NCBI GenBank assembly: GCA_033296885.1
Contig: MU864072.1
Location: 1 to 39,604, forward strand
Origin: Triangularia verruculosa
Taxonomy: Eukaryota; Ascomycota; Sordariomycetes; Sordariales; Podosporaceae
Direction: 5' to 3'
Length of the DNA: 39,604 nucleotides
In this document: piece after piece, positions 9,270-18,364 of the stretch
Numbering within the stretch: position 1 is the stretch's first letter
Layout of the letters: the number at the start of each line of letters is the position of its first letter
Notes under the pieces: generated by a model
Database searches by the model: none
The model's input: the letters and a program-made list of their open reading frames with translations, nothing else
What the model was told of the DNA's origin: nothing
Position numbers and translations under genes: made by a program

Positions 9270-9430
9270 ATGATTAGAAGCCATTTATGGCTTCGGTAGA
9301 GGCAGCGATGCCTTGTTGCCTAGGCCAAAACGTAGAAGCTGTTTCTGGCTCCAGCAAAGGCAGACCACCGCTGCCTACACAGGAAAAATACAAAAAGCCG
9401 TTTCTAGCTTTACCAGAAGCTGAAGTAGCG
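9270..9430. repeat. second cluster of palindromic GCCATTT/GCCAGAAA motifs
   Basis: GAAGCCATTTATGGCTTC at about 9279 is nearly identical to the motif at 2427. It is followed by GAAGCTGTTTCTGGCTCCAG with CAAAGG (about 9339) and AAAGCCGTTTCTAGCTTTAC (about 9393). The order of motifs mirrors that of 2427-2510, indicating a shared ancestral repeat. Confidence 0.7.
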
Positions 9431-9484
9431 TTGAAGCGCTGCTTATTCCGCCTTTTGTCGTTTTTTATGTCTAAGCTTTCAAAG

Positions 9485-9843
9485 ATGTCAGTGACACAAT
9501 CCTGCATCCTAGCACAGATCGCTCGGGCGAAGCTATTGTCCAATCTTAACGCCCCAACTACAACCTCCGCATCCTTGTTGGCCATGTTAACCTCCTTGAC
9601 TCACTCATAGCTGACCTTATAAGCGCTGAGTGGGAACAAGAGTTGTGGTTCAGGCAATCTATCCGGGACGCAGCCTTTCTAGACCAAAGCGACGGTCAAT
9701 ACATTGATCCGGTCTCTAAGGAGCGTAAGCACGGCCAGCGGGTTGAGGAATTCGCGTCGTTAAAGTACCTAGTATTTGCTACAATAGACGGTGGTTATAA
9801 TTCAGACATATTGCGGCAGATTTCCAGCACTGCCAGTAGCTAA
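9485..9843 (+). pseudogene. frameshifted conserved fungal small protein
   Basis: From the ATG at 9485 the frame reads MSVTQSCILAQIARAKLLS. After about 9545 the meaningful sequence moves to the next register: RPNYNLRILVGHVNLLDSLI, then ADLISAEWEQELWFRQSI and on to a stop at 9841-9843. The composite looks like a conserved fungal small protein family of unknown function with an LVGHxNLLDSL core and an acidic helix. The register change fits the loss of one base, and an in-frame TAA (9547-9549) lies at the break. The C-terminal part is Ser-rich. Family membership is from memory of the pattern; the frameshift is seen directly. Confidence 0.5.
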
Positions 9844-9909
9844 GTAATGTTTTATACCTTTTTACAGTATCGTCCAAGAACGGGGGCAGAGTAGGTAGAC
9901 GAAGCAAAT

Positions 9910-10113
9910 TGTCACGAATGAGAGGTATAAGTAGGTCAAAGGCCAATACCATTGCCAGTCTATCAATGTAATCGTAAGATGAAGAAGAAAGGAAGAAGTG
10001 TGGGCTTGCAGCTCCATCTTCTTGTCATAAAACCCCGGTCGGAGCTCCGGTCCTGCATTCAACCCCAACCCTTCATCCTGTGTAATCCTGTCCTTCACCA
10101 CCAAGCCGTGACA
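9910..10113 (-). mobile_element. solo LTR, short form (204 bp), TSD CAAAT
   Basis: In minus orientation the element begins TGTCACGGCTTGGTGGTG and ends CTCATTCGTGACA, giving TGTCACG/CGTGACA terminal inverted repeats. It is flanked by CAAAT on both sides (9905-9909 and 10114-10118). It matches 32435-32884 but lacks 245 bases that hold the TATA-like box and polyadenylation signal there. The missing part lies between two copies of CACGGCTTG in the long form. No internal retroelement sequence adjoins it. Confidence 0.85.
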
Positions 10114-10348
10114 CAAATGCAATGGTCAAACTGCCTGGCAGAATGGATGAAACCGAGGTCTTCATCGAGTATCAGGACGACCAGAACCCTCTTCTGTCTG
10201 ACAGATGCCTTCACTGCTTGGTGGCGCCAATCCGCTGCGCTCATCTCCATCACCATCTAAGCAACCTCCTTGTGCCTCCCCAGTCGAGTGACCTAAAGAC
10301 CGTTTCCATAGGCGCCGTCTTGTACATAGGGGGTACTCGTCGTTGGCA

Positions 10349-10870
10349 TTAATCTAAGGGCTCTGCCACGCCGCCGGCGTTGAAGACCTTGCCGGGAGCT
10401 CGCGTCGTACACGAGCTTGGGGGGTCGGGCGTGGGGCCTCCGGCTGGTTTATAGCGGAAGGGAGAGCCCAATACCTTCGAGCTCCTATCATGGTGGGCGC
10501 GGAGAGGAGGAAGCTTATGATTGTCTAAGCTTTCTTGAGGAAATAAATATTGTATAGGAGGCCCTGAGCTGAAAGGGGGGAGGGCCAAGCTGTCCTCGAG
10601 ACCCAAGGGGCGAGAAGAGGTTATAAGTGGTTGGTATTGGAAAGGAGAGCCCAAGGCCGTACAATCTTGGTTGCTGCGGTGTGGTTTCTGAGGTGTATGA
10701 TCGATGGAAATGCAGTTCTGCAGTCTCAAACTTGCATTCATAGCACTCTCGAGATTTTCTCGCTGACTCATTGTATCGTATTTGCTTTTGAGCGCTCTGT
10801 AAGTGTGAATGGAATTTGGTGAGTGTAATCTTGGTATCTTGAGCGGTTTACCTGCGGTGGGCAGATGCAT
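10349..10870 (-). CDS. hypothetical protein, Pro/Ser-rich
   Basis: An ATG-initiated frame of 173 residues on the minus strand. A second ATG (MSQRENLESAMNASLRLQNC) lies about 33 residues in and may be the true start. The protein is proline- and serine-rich with low predicted order. It contains a repeated motif, LGSPFQYQP and LGSPFRYKPAGG, about 60 residues apart. No domain is recognised, there is no signal peptide or membrane segment, and its neighbours are mobile elements. It may be a real small gene, or a relic that kept an open frame by chance. Confidence 0.35.
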   Translation of the reverse strand: MHLPTAGKPLKIPRLHSPNSIHTYRALKSKYDTMSQRENLESAMNASLRLQNCISIDHTPQKPHRSNQDCTALGSPFQYQPLITSSRPLGLEDSLALPPFSSGPPIQYLFPQESLDNHKLPPLRAHHDRSSKVLGSPFRYKPAGGPTPDPPSSCTTRAPGKVFNAGGVAEPLD

Positions 10871-11034
10871 TATATATTATGGAGCTGCAGGTTAAGGAGC
10901 TATATGTTGGTAATCAATACAAAATGGGCCAAAGAATAACATTTATCTCTGTCAAGGGTCACTTGCGCTCGCCCGTCGGGTGAATTGTGGTCCTCCTCAT
11001 CCAACCCAGCACAGGGGAATATGTCCCTGTCTGT

Positions 11035-11352
11035 TCAAGGTTGTGGCTGCATTTCCCAATAAGGTCTGCTCGACGACATTGTCTTAGTACCGAAAGTAAT
11101 CCTCGTCGTGGTCGCGGTACAGTGGTATGTCTTCTCATGCATGGTTCCGTACGTCCCCTGCCAAGACATTGCGAACCATTTGATAAAGAGATCTTCGCTG
11201 ATCTCCCATGCCGTCCTCGAAATATCTTGAGTCTCAGTAGGCGTGTTGGGCGGAGCAATCATCACTGCATCGTATTCAACGTCGGGTGGTATCAAGGAGG
11301 ATGACACCAGCTCATTTTTCTGAATTGACGGTTGAGCAAATTTGGCAGTCAT
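11035..11352 (-). CDS. hypothetical fragment, possibly an exon
   Basis: A minus-strand frame from an ATG (MTAKFAQPSIQKNELVSSSL) continues through PPDVEYDAVMIAPPNTPTET and WEISEDLFIKWFAMSWQGTY to a stop. The composition is more protein-like than that of the overlapping frames. No family is recognised. It lies between two other weak minus-strand frames (10349-10870 and 12236-12769) and could be one exon of a split gene, but I cannot show the splice sites. Confidence 0.25.
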   Translation of the reverse strand: MTAKFAQPSIQKNELVSSSLIPPDVEYDAVMIAPPNTPTETQDISRTAWEISEDLFIKWFAMSWQGTYGTMHEKTYHCTATTTRITFGTKTMSSSRPYWEMQPQP

Positions 11353-12235
11353 TGGAACAGCTGGACTGGCCACCTTGCCAGCCTGGATGCTGGAAACAGA
11401 GCCAAAGGCCCAGTCGTATAACTCACAGCCTTCAGTTCCAATATTGGAAGTGGTCCAGTCGCATAATCCGCAGCATTCATTTGCACTGTTGGAAGCGGGC
11501 CCAAAACCATCAAGTCGGGGTCTTCCTCGACATCCCGCTGTCGACGAATTGCGAGACGCTATTGGCTTTCACAATGGCAATTTTCTTGATGCCCCACAGA
11601 GCGACCACTCAGCGGAAGGTCTCGCACTGTCCTCCACCGAGCTCCCTGTCATCGGCGGTCATCACCGCAATCTCAAAATGGAGCATGAGAACTTGCCCAC
11701 AACTGTTGGGCCACCAGATCTTGCGACCTCGGCAGGTCTCTCTCGAGGTATCGACGAAGCCATGTCCAATCCGCTGTTTTCGGATCACGATGCAGAATCT
11801 CTAGGATATCGAGCTTTAGCAGTTTATGGTGACACCCATGGCGGCCAATACTCGGTCGCTTTAGGTTGATGTCATCGCCCAAAACTTGCCAGCTATGACC
11901 GAATTTGGCAATGTTTTCTGCGACTCGGCTTCACCGATTCAGACTCGGCGCCACGATCGGGGCTCTATCAAGACAATCCTTCTTCAACTTAATAACGTAG
12001 AATGATTGTGGAATAAAGGGAACTGCATGGGTTAAGTGTAAAAGCATAGCACAGAGGCAAGACCATTAGAAGGAAGAGGCTGGCAAGCTGCTTCAGCGCC
12101 GTGATACTCTGACTATGGTTCTTGAGAAGGGAATGATCATCATGAAGGTTGAGCTGCTCTTGATTCTGGAAGTAATTATGTGTGTCTTGCTAGCCGATCA
12201 TGGAGAGACGTCGAGCTTGAGGCAAAAGGCAGCAC
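11353..12235. other. no supportable gene
   Basis: A plus-strand frame is open from about 11342 to 11869 but lacks a good start and reads as low-complexity sequence. From 11870 to 12235 nothing convincing is seen on either strand. Confidence 0.3.
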
Positions 12236-12769
12236 CTACAGTTCCATATTTTGTTTAGGCTGGGCTTCAACCTTTGTTACAAGGGTCAGGGCAGAGACAT
12301 CAATGTTGAGCAACATTGCTACATATCTGAAACTCCAGTAATGCATCGCTCTCAGATTGATGATCGCTGTCCTCTTCACGATGGTCTGTAACCTCCGGTA
12401 GTAGTGCAAGAAGGCTCGAGTTTGTCTCCTCCTGCTTGATCTGGCAGAGATTGGGTGTGTCGCCTGAAGATCGAGAACGTGGCAAGTCTCTAAATCGCGC
12501 AGGCATTTCTGTAACTGTTTCCTGACTTTTCGGTGGTTTCGGATGTGATGTTGGTGGAAGACGACCCGGAGTTGGTAGAGATCAGAGTATGTTGTCTGGA
12601 GATCCGACATGTGACGAGCGTCTAGATCGAGTAGGCATTTCCATATGCTTAGTGACTCTTCCTGGGTCTCTGACTTGAAGCCAATGAAAGACAATCCTAC
12701 GAGATGGTGGAGAGCCTGCGGATCTAAAGGCTCACCTGTGTATACAGGAGTTCGCGGTCCCATCTTCAT
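12236..12769 (-). CDS. hypothetical protein, doubtful
   Basis: An ATG-initiated frame of 177 residues beginning MKMGPRTPVYTGEPLDPQAL. The N-terminal 60 residues look protein-like, while the rest is rich in His, Arg and Gln. In the downstream half an alternative frame reads as a Ser/Glu-rich segment (SSGDTPNLCQIKQEETNSSL), so the true register may change. There is an internal duplication: ATGCCTACTCGATCTAGA and ATGCCTGCGCGATTTAGA, about 130 bases apart. No family is recognised. It may be a decayed gene. Confidence 0.3.
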   Translation of the reverse strand: MKMGPRTPVYTGEPLDPQALHHLVGLSFIGFKSETQEESLSIWKCLLDLDARHMSDLQTTYSDLYQLRVVFHQHHIRNHRKVRKQLQKCLRDLETCHVLDLQATHPISARSSRRRQTRAFLHYYRRLQTIVKRTAIINLRAMHYWSFRYVAMLLNIDVSALTLVTKVEAQPKQNMEL

Positions 12770-13330
12770 TCAGTGGTTCTGTTATTTTGCATGCTCTATT
12801 CCCAACAAATTATTACATTTCACAGATTCACAGTCAATCTTGCTTCTTTTAATAATAGGAAAACAGCATTGTGTCTGTCAATTCTTGCAAAAGACCATGA
12901 TCACCAGGCGACATTTGAGACTCGACAGCAAGCACTGGAGCAGGGGCCGGGGTTCTCATTGCCTTTTCTTACTCTACCGCAGGGGTAAGTTCAACCTGTG
13001 GGGCATCTCGCTGGCAACAAATTAATCGAGACTCCAAACTTCCGCCCACTTTCATACGTGCATTTCTCCACCAGAACAGGTCTTTAAAAACTAAAAAAGA
13101 TTTGCTTTAGACTCTGGAAGTTATTAAATACCTCTGTTTAAAATTTAAGGGTTTTTGGCCTGTGTTGTGGTATAATAAAGTATACCTGAATATCGGGGTG
13201 GTTGTCTTGGTGACCCCAATTTTGGTTGTTGTGAGTCCCGATTATTTTGTTGCCAACGAGGGCATGTACCAATCCGAACAGGGGTCAACACCGAACAATA
13301 TAACTGCCTAATCTACATACCAAAACACTA
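12770..13330. other. intergenic sequence, possible mariner flank
   Basis: No gene is seen. Near 13180-13240 there is a GGGGTGGTTGTCTTGGTGACCCC hairpin (quoted as arms GGGGTggt and GTGACCCC) with a TA-rich left flank, which could belong to the 3' terminal repeat of the adjoining Tc1/mariner relic. A matching left terminus is not found because that end of the element is truncated. Confidence 0.3.
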
Positions 13331-14108
13331 CTACTTTGTGTGCATTCCGTTCGCCTCAATTACTGCTTTACAGCGCTCAGGCATCTGGTTGATCAGACTC
13401 TCCAGGTACGATTCTGGATGCTCTCTCCAGGCCTCTTCAACATAACCTTTCAGTCGGGGATAGTTTGGCTTCTCCTCCAGGCCGTACTTGTCTTCAATAT
13501 AATCCTTCATCCAATTCCAGCAAGACTCAATCGGATTTAAATCCGGTGAGAAAGGAGGCCATTCAACAACCTGAATCTTTCGATGTAGAAGATCCTTCTT
13601 CGTTCCAGCTGCTCGATGACCTGGGGCACCATCCTGCATGAAGGAAAGTTGAATACCATTTACCTCCTTTATATTATCGATCAGTTCGTGAACAGCAGGA
13701 AAGATATGCCTCCGATAGGAGTGTTCCTTAATAGAACCCCACCTTTTCCCAGAATATCCCTTGGCCTTTAGTTGCACCATGAAAACAACCCCAGAACATC
13801 CATCCTCCTTTTCTCTGGTGTTTTTCCACAATATAGGTTGGATCCCACTCCTCGTCAATACGGCGTGTAACATACTGCTTGCGATGAGGGCCACCTGTTA
13901 CCCAGGTCTCATCACTTCAAAGAATTGAATACCACCGCTCCATTGTCCAGTTCTGATGTTCTTCTGCCCAGGCCAGTCTTTTTTTGCGATTAACTTCGGT
14001 AATCGGAGGCTTCTTTCGAGCAACACGACGGCGGAAGCCATGGCGGTGAAGGGCGTTGCGAACCGTAACCCAGCTGAAAAGGCCTGCAAAAAGAACCATA
14101 GACAGTTC
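13331..14108 (-). pseudogene. Tc1/mariner DD34E transposase relic
   Basis: Minus-strand segments give a helix-turn-helix tail (SWVTVRNALHRHGFRRRVAR), then KRLAWAEEHQNWTMERW, then SDETWV with the first catalytic Asp, GGWMFWGCFHGATKGQG, QDGAPGH with the second Asp, and WPPFSPDLNPIE with the final Glu. Thirty-four residues separate the last two acids, so it is of the Tc1-like DD34E type. It would cut and paste DNA at TA sites. Lesions: a TGA stop at 13917-13919 just before the first Asp, and a frame change near 13741 at FWEK/WGSIKEHSY. The N-terminal DNA-binding part is missing where an LTR begins at 14113. Inactive. Confidence 0.85.
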
Positions 14109-14112
14109 TAAA

Positions 14113-14325
14113 TGTAACGGTCTCAAGGTAGTATATTGCAACTAGCTAGGCCACTCTACGAGTACACTGAACTTGGAGAAGAAAAGAAAAAGAGAAAGAG
14201 AAGGGTTGACAACATGAGCCTCTGATATGGCTGAGCGCGCTGGCCAGTGCGCGGCGATAGAAGGTTCTGGAGTAGTGGTCTGTGCGTGTGTTCTGGGAAT
14301 AGCTTCATCAAGGGCCGAGGGTTGC
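14113..14325 (-). mobile_element. truncated LTR-like repeat, TGTAACGG family
   Basis: It begins TGTAACGGTCTCAAGGTAGT on the plus strand and is the reverse complement of most of 31201-31439. It stops at GAGGGTTGC, exactly where another LTR begins (14326), whereas the other copy continues for about 30 more bases to CCCGTTACA. The abrupt end suggests truncation by the neighbouring insertion. It also truncates the mariner relic on its left. Confidence 0.7.
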
Positions 14326-14448
14326 TGTCACGTTTTTGACTACGGACTCCCGACGGCGCTAACCAATCGGATAAGAGAAGGAAACAACCAATCAGAAGAG
14401 CAAGGAAACAGACCTATCAAGAGAAGATCATTAGGATCATGGCGAGCA

Positions 14449-14512
14449 TTGTGATCATGGGCTATGATCACAACGATCATAAAGATCAGGGACTTGACAC
14501 GGTCTATATATA
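14449..14512 (+). promoter_or_regulatory. LTR promoter: GATCA cluster, palindrome and TATA box
   Basis: A perfect inverted repeat (TTGTGATCAT, five-base loop, ATGATCACAA at 14449-14473) lies among several GATCA/GATCAT motifs, about 32 bases before TATATATA (14505). The arrangement looks like a regulatory palindrome upstream of a retroelement TATA box. What binds it is unknown. Confidence 0.5.
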
Positions 14513-14516
14513 CGGA

Positions 14517-14543
14517 GGAACTAGATAGCTTGTAGATAGTTCC
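14517..14543 (+). repeat. conserved hairpin in LTR R region
   Basis: GGAACT and AGTTCC arms enclose a 15-base loop just downstream of the TATA box. The arms and the following CCGCAGTATGCAAT are retained near 30839-30864 and, partly, near 28231-28270. Confidence 0.5.
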
Positions 14544-14714
14544 GCAGTATGCAATCACAGCTTGTATTCACGGCATCCTAAGTGTTTACATTGAGACATC
14601 TTGTTGTGCACTGTTTAGCTGCACCGATCCATTATCTAGAAGTTCGCCTTCAACCGGTATCCCTTTCAGAGGTTCTGGACAGGGGATTGTCACACTCTCC
14701 CGTGACATCACACT

Positions 14715-15175
14715 GGTTGTATTCGCCACCTTCCCGCTCGGCCCGTGTTTTTTGTTGAGAGCTCGCCGGGCGAGGGGGAGACTTGCTATTCGCTTGATCG
14801 CGGTACCACGCCGTCCAGTATCCCTCGAGACCTTCCTTAGCATCTCGAAGCCACGTAAAGCTGACTGCCCGTACTCCAGCGAGTCTCAAGTCAGCACAAA
14901 CTGCGCCCTTATGTAGAGTGACCGCCGCTGCGAAGGGGGGGGATTCTCCGAGTCTTATGTAGTACTGCTTGGCATCTCATAGTCTAGAAGTAAAGGGTCT
15001 CCACTACCGCCTTCAGTTCAGCAAGCAGTCGCCAGTCCTCAGCGGTAAAAAGTCGTCGGCGGGAATCCCATACCCCTCGTCTTCAGAAAATTGGAGCTGT
15101 ACGAGGAAGGACTGGATGTGATTCTTCTTCTTAATAGCCCTATCGATCATAAGATACGTGGAGTGCTGGAGTGTG
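14715..15175 (-). pseudogene. hAT transposase fragment (second family)
   Basis: Minus-strand reading gives HSTYLMIDRAIKKKNHIQSF, DEGYGIPADDF, then after a one-base register change near 15045 AEDWRLLAELKAVVETLYF, then DAKQYYIRLGESPPFAAAV, RAVSFTWLRDAKEGLEGYW and TAWYRDQANSK. These correspond in order to STYLMI, TDDWRLLNDI and YYTSLGESPLYAAS in the hAT copy at 25433-28087, but they are clearly diverged. Lesions are the frameshift and a TGA before DAKQYY. Both the catalytic N-terminal part and the dimerisation tail are missing. This segment lies directly against the LTR at 14326-14695. Confidence 0.75.
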
Positions 15176-15177
15176 CG

Positions 15178-15303
15178 GTAGACCCTAACCCTCCACATGA
15201 TTATGTCATCCCAGCCAGCACTCTCCACAAGTGCGACTGCAGAGACTTCTCCTAGAGAAGAAACAATCAAGATGAGATCAACCCAGTCGTTGCTTTGGCG
15301 CTC
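15178..15303 (-). repeat. dispersed gene fragment, copy A (also 20556-20700 and 24795-24868)
   Basis: On the minus strand this encodes LERQSNDWVDLILIVSSLGE followed by VSAVALVESAGWDDIIMWRV. The copy at 20556 keeps the same frame with few changes, and 24795-24868 retains only the second half. Conserved frame suggests a real coding origin, but no family is recognised. Here it is joined to hAT sequence at about 15176. Confidence 0.65.
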
Positions 15304-15369
15304 CAACAAAGTTGATTAAATTAATTGAATTGTGGGTAGCACTGTTCATCACCCTGCCCCTCCCTCCGA

Positions 15370-15450
15370 CTTGACCTGGCTCACAGCTTGCAGCTGAGGG
15401 TGTTGTTGGCCGTGATGTGATCTGTTGGTTGTCGGCGTGTGACACCGTTA
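15370..15450 (+). repeat. dispersed repeat, partner of 25140-25218
   Basis: TGGCTCACAGCTTGCAGCTG, then GTGTTGTTGGCCGTGATG and CGTGTGACA match TGGCTCAGAGCTTTCAGCTC, GTGTTGTTGGCTGTGATC and CGTGTGACA at 25140-25218 in the same orientation. The nature of the repeat is unknown. Confidence 0.6.
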
Positions 15451-15498
15451 TCACGGCAATTAACAAGTTGAATTTTACAGAGCTTCCCAGGAAAGTTT

Positions 15499-16971
15499 CT
15501 ACAACTTGGACCAAAAGCTTGCAGATGTCTTCCGCCGCCTTATTTCCCTCGCCGCGAGGATGAGCAACGCTCCTGCCGCCAAGGCACTCCCTGAGAAGGC
15601 TTGAGCCCCCACATAGGATCCAGCTCTTGCGGTAATGAGCACACCAGCTATCGGCGACCCAATGAGAGACCCGATGCCAACAGCAGCAAAAGCGATTCCC
15701 AGTCGCGATCCCACATTGCGCAGATCCGAGTTCAATACCGCTATCGCCGCCGGCATTAGAGACTGAACTCCGCCCACAGCAATGCTATACAAAACCGTCC
15801 AACCGTACAGTCCGGGGGTCGAATATACGGCGATCTAAGTGTATATGGCCAACGCCGAGGCCATCATTAATACAATGAAAGTGTTGAGAGTACCGAAGAG
15901 TTTAGCGAGAGGGCTCGGCAGCAGACGGCCTACGACGCTAATTCCATTGAGCACCAGCAATAGATTCAGAGAGTCTATATAGGGCATCCCATTTACATCT
16001 CGCGCGTACGAGGCGAGGTAAAAGAATCCAAAAAACACGCCCATAAAAGACTAGACTTAATCTCGTCAGCAAACAGCCGGGATTCGGACTATTCCCTAAG
16101 CGGTAGGGAGAAACGACTATAACTTACAAAAAATAAGCCGAGGATAAATAAATTAAACTCGGGCTCCTTAAAAGTAATAAAATCTACTACGGGCAGTGTT
16201 TGCCCGCTCTTGGCCGGTAATTATCTTGGTCGCACTACCAGTATGGCGAGCAATAGCGTACCCAGTTGAATAAACGCAATCGCCCTCAGCGTCCACCTAA
16301 AACCAATAGTCGGTAGTAGCGCCCTCGCTATGCTAGTGTAGATGAGACCGCCCACCACACTCCCGCACGCTGTAATCCCCATCGCGAGCGGCAGCTTGCG
16401 CCTAAAGTACGTCGAGACGACGGTCATTATGGGTGTGAGCAAGAATCCATTGCCAATGCCAATGTAAATTCCCTGGGCAAGGACCAACTGCCAATAGGTT
16501 GTATATAGAGACGTTATGAAGGACCCAAACACAATGAGGAACGAGCCGAGCGTTGTGGTGGGGCGGAAATAGCCGGCATCCGTTAGACGGCCGCTCGCGA
16601 TGCCACCGAAGAAGAGCAGGAAGACGGCGAGAGATCCAATCCACGAGATGTCAGACGGAGGAAGATGTAGGTTTGAAACGTAGTACGTCTGGAAGATGCC
16701 GAAGGATATGATGATCCCCCTTAAGAGCTGGTGAGCGCTCCGAACGAGTAGATGAAAAGGCGCTGATTACATACCAGCTATTCATGATGACGAAAAAACC
16801 AGCCGTTACTAACATGGTCAAGGATAAGCATCAGAGCCAGGACAAAAGCTTCTTCTCGGAAAACTTACCGGACAGCCAGGCCGCCAAACCTCCATCTGGC
16901 GGTATATCACCGGTGGCTGCTGCCGTGTCGACAGTTCCTGCAATGTCAATCAGACTTGGCACAGCCATCAT
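15499..16971 (-). pseudogene. MFS monocarboxylate-transporter-like pseudogene, four exons
   Basis: Minus-strand exons 16971-16869, 16808-16775, 16719-16128 and 16050-15499 are joined by three canonical GT-AG introns (60, 55 and 77 bases) with consistent phases. The predicted product is about 426 codons. The N-terminus has PPDGGLAAWL, the hallmark of fungal monocarboxylate-like (MCH) transporters, then VTAGFFVIMNSWGIIISFG across two splice joins. Further hydrophobic helices include GIYIGIGNGFLLTPIMTVVS and the C-terminal GIAFAAVGIGSLIGSPIAGV. Family members are 12-helix plasma-membrane carriers. Two in-frame stops occur with no frameshift: TAA at 16221-16223 after LVVRPR, and TAG at 15835-15837 after ALAIYT. 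Both fit single transitions. The exon 3 end and intron 3 (about 16050-16200) are locally AT-rich. An ATG further upstream (near 17112) is possible. Confidence 0.8.
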
Positions 16972-18364
16972 CTCCAACGCGCGTTGGTTTGGGCCGCCAT
17001 GTCGTCTTGTTGAGCATTCAAGTGAGGGTCTTGAACTTGCTGCTGATTCCTCATCTGCAGATGTTGCACAATTATGCTCTCGGCAGAAGAGGACTTGATT
17101 CGCGTTGACCATGTTGCATTTGGAGAGTGATCCAGACAACTTACAGGCCCACAATCCTCGTTACTTTCTCGCCGGCTTAACAAAGGACTTTATAAACACA
17201 TCCAAGATTTGAGCGGTGAGCCCGTTTGAAGCTTCTCGGTCTCGGCACGTCGGAGGCGAAGAAAAACATGGGCCGGGGCTGGACCCCCTGTGCGGCCTCT
17301 CCGACCTTTGAAACAAGAAAACTCGAATTGTCTCCAGTTTTGAGGCATTATTGCTCTCTTTTAACTGACCTAACTTTCAAACAGAGAATCAAGCAAATAC
17401 ACTCAGATTCTAGTCTTGTTTGTTGATTACCCTCAGGGGCTATCCAAAACCTGCGTTTCAACAGCAGAACAACAATATTTTATGCCAAAAAATAGGATCA
17501 ATAGAGCCCATCTTTTTATTTCCAATCAGGCTTTCCATTTCTTGCGCTGAAAACGGTGTGCTGCCTGTAGAGTTAAAAACCCTTGCTGAGTCTTGCGTCG
17601 AGGACCGTGATCCTCGTCAGGGGTTACATGTAGAATACTAAGCCTATTTAGGTTGCATATTCCGCCAAGACCAGCTGACAAACAAGCTCTTGACACAGCA
17701 CGTGGTGCAGTGGGCCTTGAAGATATTTGTGACGACATGTTGGGGTCTAGACCGGCATAAAACTTTGAGAATCAGTGCGGAGTTCTTGGGATCTTCTTTG
17801 CAATGCAAAGACTGCGACCATCGCCTCAGTTGCCTCCGAAACAACTCTCAGCAGCGGACAGTACGGGCATGACGAGAGTTGAACGTGTAACCTGTAGCCC
17901 AAATCATGATCTTTATATTGATCTAGTTGTACTATGTGCCACAGTCTCCCTTGGGTTTCGATAGTAGAATCCCAGTTCAACTTCAAGAAAACGAACTGTG
18001 CAGAGGTGGATACCGCTGTGGACGGGGGACCGAGCACCAGGGATTGTATGTCATGTTCTGAATGCATTGACTAGGAAACTTCAAGGCACTTTCGATTAAA
18101 ACTCTGTTTCATCCAGGCTGATTAATTAATACCACGAGTTGAATTATTAATCGTATCTACATAGAAGCTGAAATTTACTTGAATCCACATCATGGTATCC
18201 GGTTGTGGCAATCTTGCAGACAGGTAGTGACGAGTAGTTGTATAAGAATTCTGAACTCGTCTGGTCAAAGTCCCAGGCATCATTCAAAGTTCACATCTGA
18301 GCAGACAAACCGTAACAATCAAACACTACACTTCGAGATATTTTTTCCATTCTCCAAATCAGCC
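16972..18364. other. intergenic region between MFS pseudogene and metallo-hydrolase
   Basis: The two flanking genes are divergently arranged, so promoters of both may lie here. The segment 17226-17320 is GC-rich with GGGCCGGGGCTGGACCCCC-like sequence. A minus-strand frame from an ATG at 18067 to 17747 (MHSEHDIQSLVLGPPSTAVS) shows no family resemblance. No other gene is supportable. Confidence 0.4.

Larger units (their letters stand above)
14326..14695 (+). mobile_element. LTR-like element with promoter, family shared with 28115-28415
   Basis: It starts TGTCACGTTTTTGACTACGG and contains a TATA box (TATATATA, 14505-14512). A conserved block follows (GGAGGAACT, hairpin, AGTTCCGCAGTATGCAAT) and then CTTTCAGAGGTTCTGGACAG with GGGATTGTCACA. 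The TATA-to-end part matches 28221-28415, and the hairpin block also matches 30836-30880, while the part before the TATA box differs. This fits an LTR with a variable U3 and a conserved R-U5. The right end is uncertain (14695 or the CGTGACA ending at 14707), and no target duplication is found. Confidence 0.55.

Noticed and set aside
18179..18364. N-terminal extension of the metallo-hydrolase
   Set aside because: The open frame begins without an ATG and the extension shows no conserved sequence. The ATG at 18365 precedes the first conserved strand.
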